Of a stretch of DNA of 64,000 bases, positions 62,182 to 64,000 are shown piece by piece; position 1 is the first letter of the stretch, and every line of letters starts with the position of its first letter. Source of the stretch: Fistulifera solaris (taxonomy: Eukaryota > Bacillariophyta > Bacillariophyceae > Naviculales > Stauroneidaceae). The stretch is from positions 929,501-993,500 of the forward strand of contig AP026132.1 of the NCBI GenBank assembly GCA_030295235.1. Direction: 5' to 3'. The translations under genes and the position numbers were made by a program. The notes under the pieces were generated by a model. That model was not told the origin of the DNA. It did no database searches and worked only from the letters and a program-made list of their open reading frames with translations.

Positions 62182-64000
62182 CTAGAAGATGACGGCAGAT
62201 TCGTGGGCTGATTGCAGGTTCGAGTTGCTCTTGGTGGCCATAGCTCGCTTCAAGGTCGACATGAAATAATCCTTAGTAGGGCGGTGGCGTCGTTGACGCG
62301 TCTTACTCTCAATGCGTCTGCTGAACTCTTTGAGTAGAATTGAATGCACCTGGCCGTCAATCAAATGGCGTTCTTCTGCCCAATCGAGGAGTTGTGACAT
62401 TTCAGTTTCTACACCACCATCGTCTACCGAGCGATGCAACATTGCTGCAGATTCTTTTATGCGACGAATTTTGAGTACACACTGAGGTTGTTTCCACGGC
62501 TCTCCGTCCACTTGGACGGCAACCTTTTCTTGATCATAATAGTAGCTTCACGACATTGACATAAACGTTGTGCATTGCCAAGGCCCACTTTGATTTGACC
62601 GAGATGAAATGCTCCACGAATCGAAACGATCTCGAGAAGTCCATCTTGACAACTACTCGGACGATCACACGCCGTTACCCGCTCAACTCGTTCTTCATCG
62701 GTCATGCTGAGCTGCGTGTCGTCAATACTTTCAAACGAGTTCGTCCTTTTCAAAAGGGGGCGGGAAAACTCAATCAAGCTCATACTTCTTTTAGGCATTC
62801 TTCGCTGTACCAACCTTGAACGTGTGCTTCGATCTTCAATTTTAGTACCCGTTGACCAAAGAGGGACTCCCCCGGCGTACGAGTCGATATTTAAAAGGAT
62901 AATGCCCTGTGAGTCATGCGGGAGGGGGATTTCGACTCCATCAGCTATCAGCCTAATCTCTTTTCGAATATTGAGACTCGATGCCTTGATGATATCTTCC
63001 GCCCCGAAGACTCCGTACCAAGCCTTGTTTAAGATCCGAGAAAAGAACCAGTCAGGACGAGTCTCACGGAGGTAATGAACTTGTAAAGCAGCTTGTGCAT
63101 CAGCACCAACGCCCAGATAATTGGTGAAATTCTTGACCTCGCTGACTTTTCTTTTTCTTTGTTCCGGTAATAGAGACTTCCCACCTGTCAAGCATGGAAA
63201 TATAACTTTCCGAAATTTGGTTCAAAATACCAAGCAACGACTCGTTGTTATAACCGCCACCCCAACCATGGAAACGAGCCAGGTCGTTCCCCGTTCCGAG
63301 CGGAAGTATGGCTATAGGCGGCCACTTGCGCTTCAGTTTCATCTTCTCAAGTGTACTAATAATCCAACTTACGGTCCCATCGCCTCCACAGACAAGAATA
63401 CGCAAGCGCGTTAAGACACAAAACGATTCAAGAATCACATCAGGACTTCCATCAGCAAGATCCCACACTTGTATTGGATTCAATAGCCGTCGCAATTGCG
63501 TAATAAGTAAATGACCCTGCTGTGGACCTGATCGAGAGTTCACAAAAACCAACAAGGGCGTACACCGAGACCCGGGTAGCATCTCGTCAGCTAGTATGTA
63601 TCCATTTTTGTCCGGCAGCGCAACTTCCACCATAAGCTTATCGAGAGAATCTTGCGAATTCGCCGTCTCAAAGAAACCGTTTTGAGGAGACGCGTCCGGC
63701 GACTGTAGTTGATACTTTCTCTCTGGTGTAACAGGACAACCTGTCTCATCGTCGTCTGCGGTGACGGATGTTGCGGATGAAATGGTTCCTTTTCGCAGGC
63801 TTTTTATTGAATCACGTGACAACACTAAATCCGCATCACTCGCTGTATTCAGTCCACCATTAGGTGATTTCATTTCAGCAATAACGTGCTCTTCAGGTAA
63901 ATTGCTTGGACCTTCGATTTCGTTTTCATTTAGAGTGACAAAATCATCTTTTTCACCAATCGGACTGGACAAGATTCCTTCCTCTTTTTTCTCCTCTTCT
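62182..64000 (-). CDS. Diacylglycerol kinase (5' end beyond window)
   Basis: The enzyme phosphorylates diacylglycerol to phosphatidic acid. The visible part (about 600 residues) begins in an open frame at the right edge, so the N-terminus (where C1 domains would lie) is missing. An acidic Ser-rich stretch is followed by the catalytic domain: PLLVFVNSRSGPQQG, LVCGGDGTVSW (the nucleotide-binding GGDG), and AILPLGTGNDLARFHGWGGG. The accessory domain follows: FTNYLGVGADAQAAL, then PLPHDSQGIILLNIDSYAGG and VQVDGEPWKQP. Frame changes sit at T4 63147-63150 (one base extra: TKKKKVSEVKNFTNYLG) and T4 62525-62528 (one base short: IKKKVAVQVDGEP). Its stop is only 7 nt from that of the convergent gene. 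Confidence 0.88.

Noticed and set aside
1-64000. Old viral or retroelement copies
   Set aside because: I looked for reverse transcriptase, integrase, protease, capsid or polymerase motifs and paired long terminal repeats and recognised none.
1-64000. tRNA or rRNA genes
   Set aside because: Several GGTTCAA-like words occur, but none has a matching A box and acceptor stem that I could build by eye.

Overview
The window is nuclear DNA from a compact eukaryotic genome. It is most likely a stramenopile alga, and a pennate diatom is my best guess. I base this on the following: about 30 genes on both strands with short spacers; few, short GT-AG introns (58 to 122 nt); a signal-peptide-plus-transit leader on plastid-type proteins (fibrillin, a [2Fe-2S] protein, a plastid-type signal peptidase I); a Pro/Thr-rich surface protein; and ER genes such as UGGT and ARV1. 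The species cannot be named from the sequence alone.

Layout. 0-16 kb: two tandem RING-H2 membrane E3 ligases, an atypical membrane-linked kinase, UGGT (ER glycoprotein folding sensor), an HD-domain protein, a plastid fibrillin and two unrecognised genes. 16-26 kb: a repeat-bearing spacer, a membrane protein, an FCP1/SCP-like HAD phosphatase, GTP cyclohydrolase I, a secreted protein built from duplicated symmetric exons, and a plastid ferredoxin-like protein. 26-36 kb: ARV1, a plastid-type signal peptidase I, a GT49-like glycosyltransferase, a WD40-UIM-coiled-coil protein and an unknown gene. 36-38 kb: six tandem copies of a roughly 243-bp repeat. 38-51 kb: a putative 2OG oxygenase, a small Cys-rich protein, an HTH-like protein, a TPR-DUSP-MYND-USP deubiquitinase, a PPR protein and a surface protein with a cytoplasmic PDZ domain. 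51-64 kb: an ATP-grasp enzyme, a palindrome-rich satellite, a STIMATE/TMEM110 family protein, a small membrane protein, a CCCH-Smr protein, a single-TM unknown, and a diacylglycerol kinase that runs off the right edge.

Two window-wide patterns matter. (1) A dispersed intergenic element, here called E1, has a short palindrome GACTG-N5-CAGTC, then about 25-35 nt, then CTATAGTnAAAA, and often TTTTCGACG. It recurs at about ten loci and is mostly co-oriented with the next gene downstream. The 36.4-37.7 kb tandem array is an amplified form of it. (2) At about 20 places a coding frame shifts by one base, usually at a homopolymer, and most sites look one base short. Long-read assembly error is the simplest explanation, so many genes that look split are probably single intact genes. 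I report each as one gene span and state where the frame changes.

The genes do not form one pathway. Shared themes are ubiquitin biology (two RING ligases, a USP, a UIM protein), ER and secretory quality control (UGGT, ARV1, GT49, STIMATE) and plastid functions. I saw no tRNA, rRNA, CRISPR, reverse transcriptase, integrase or capsid gene.
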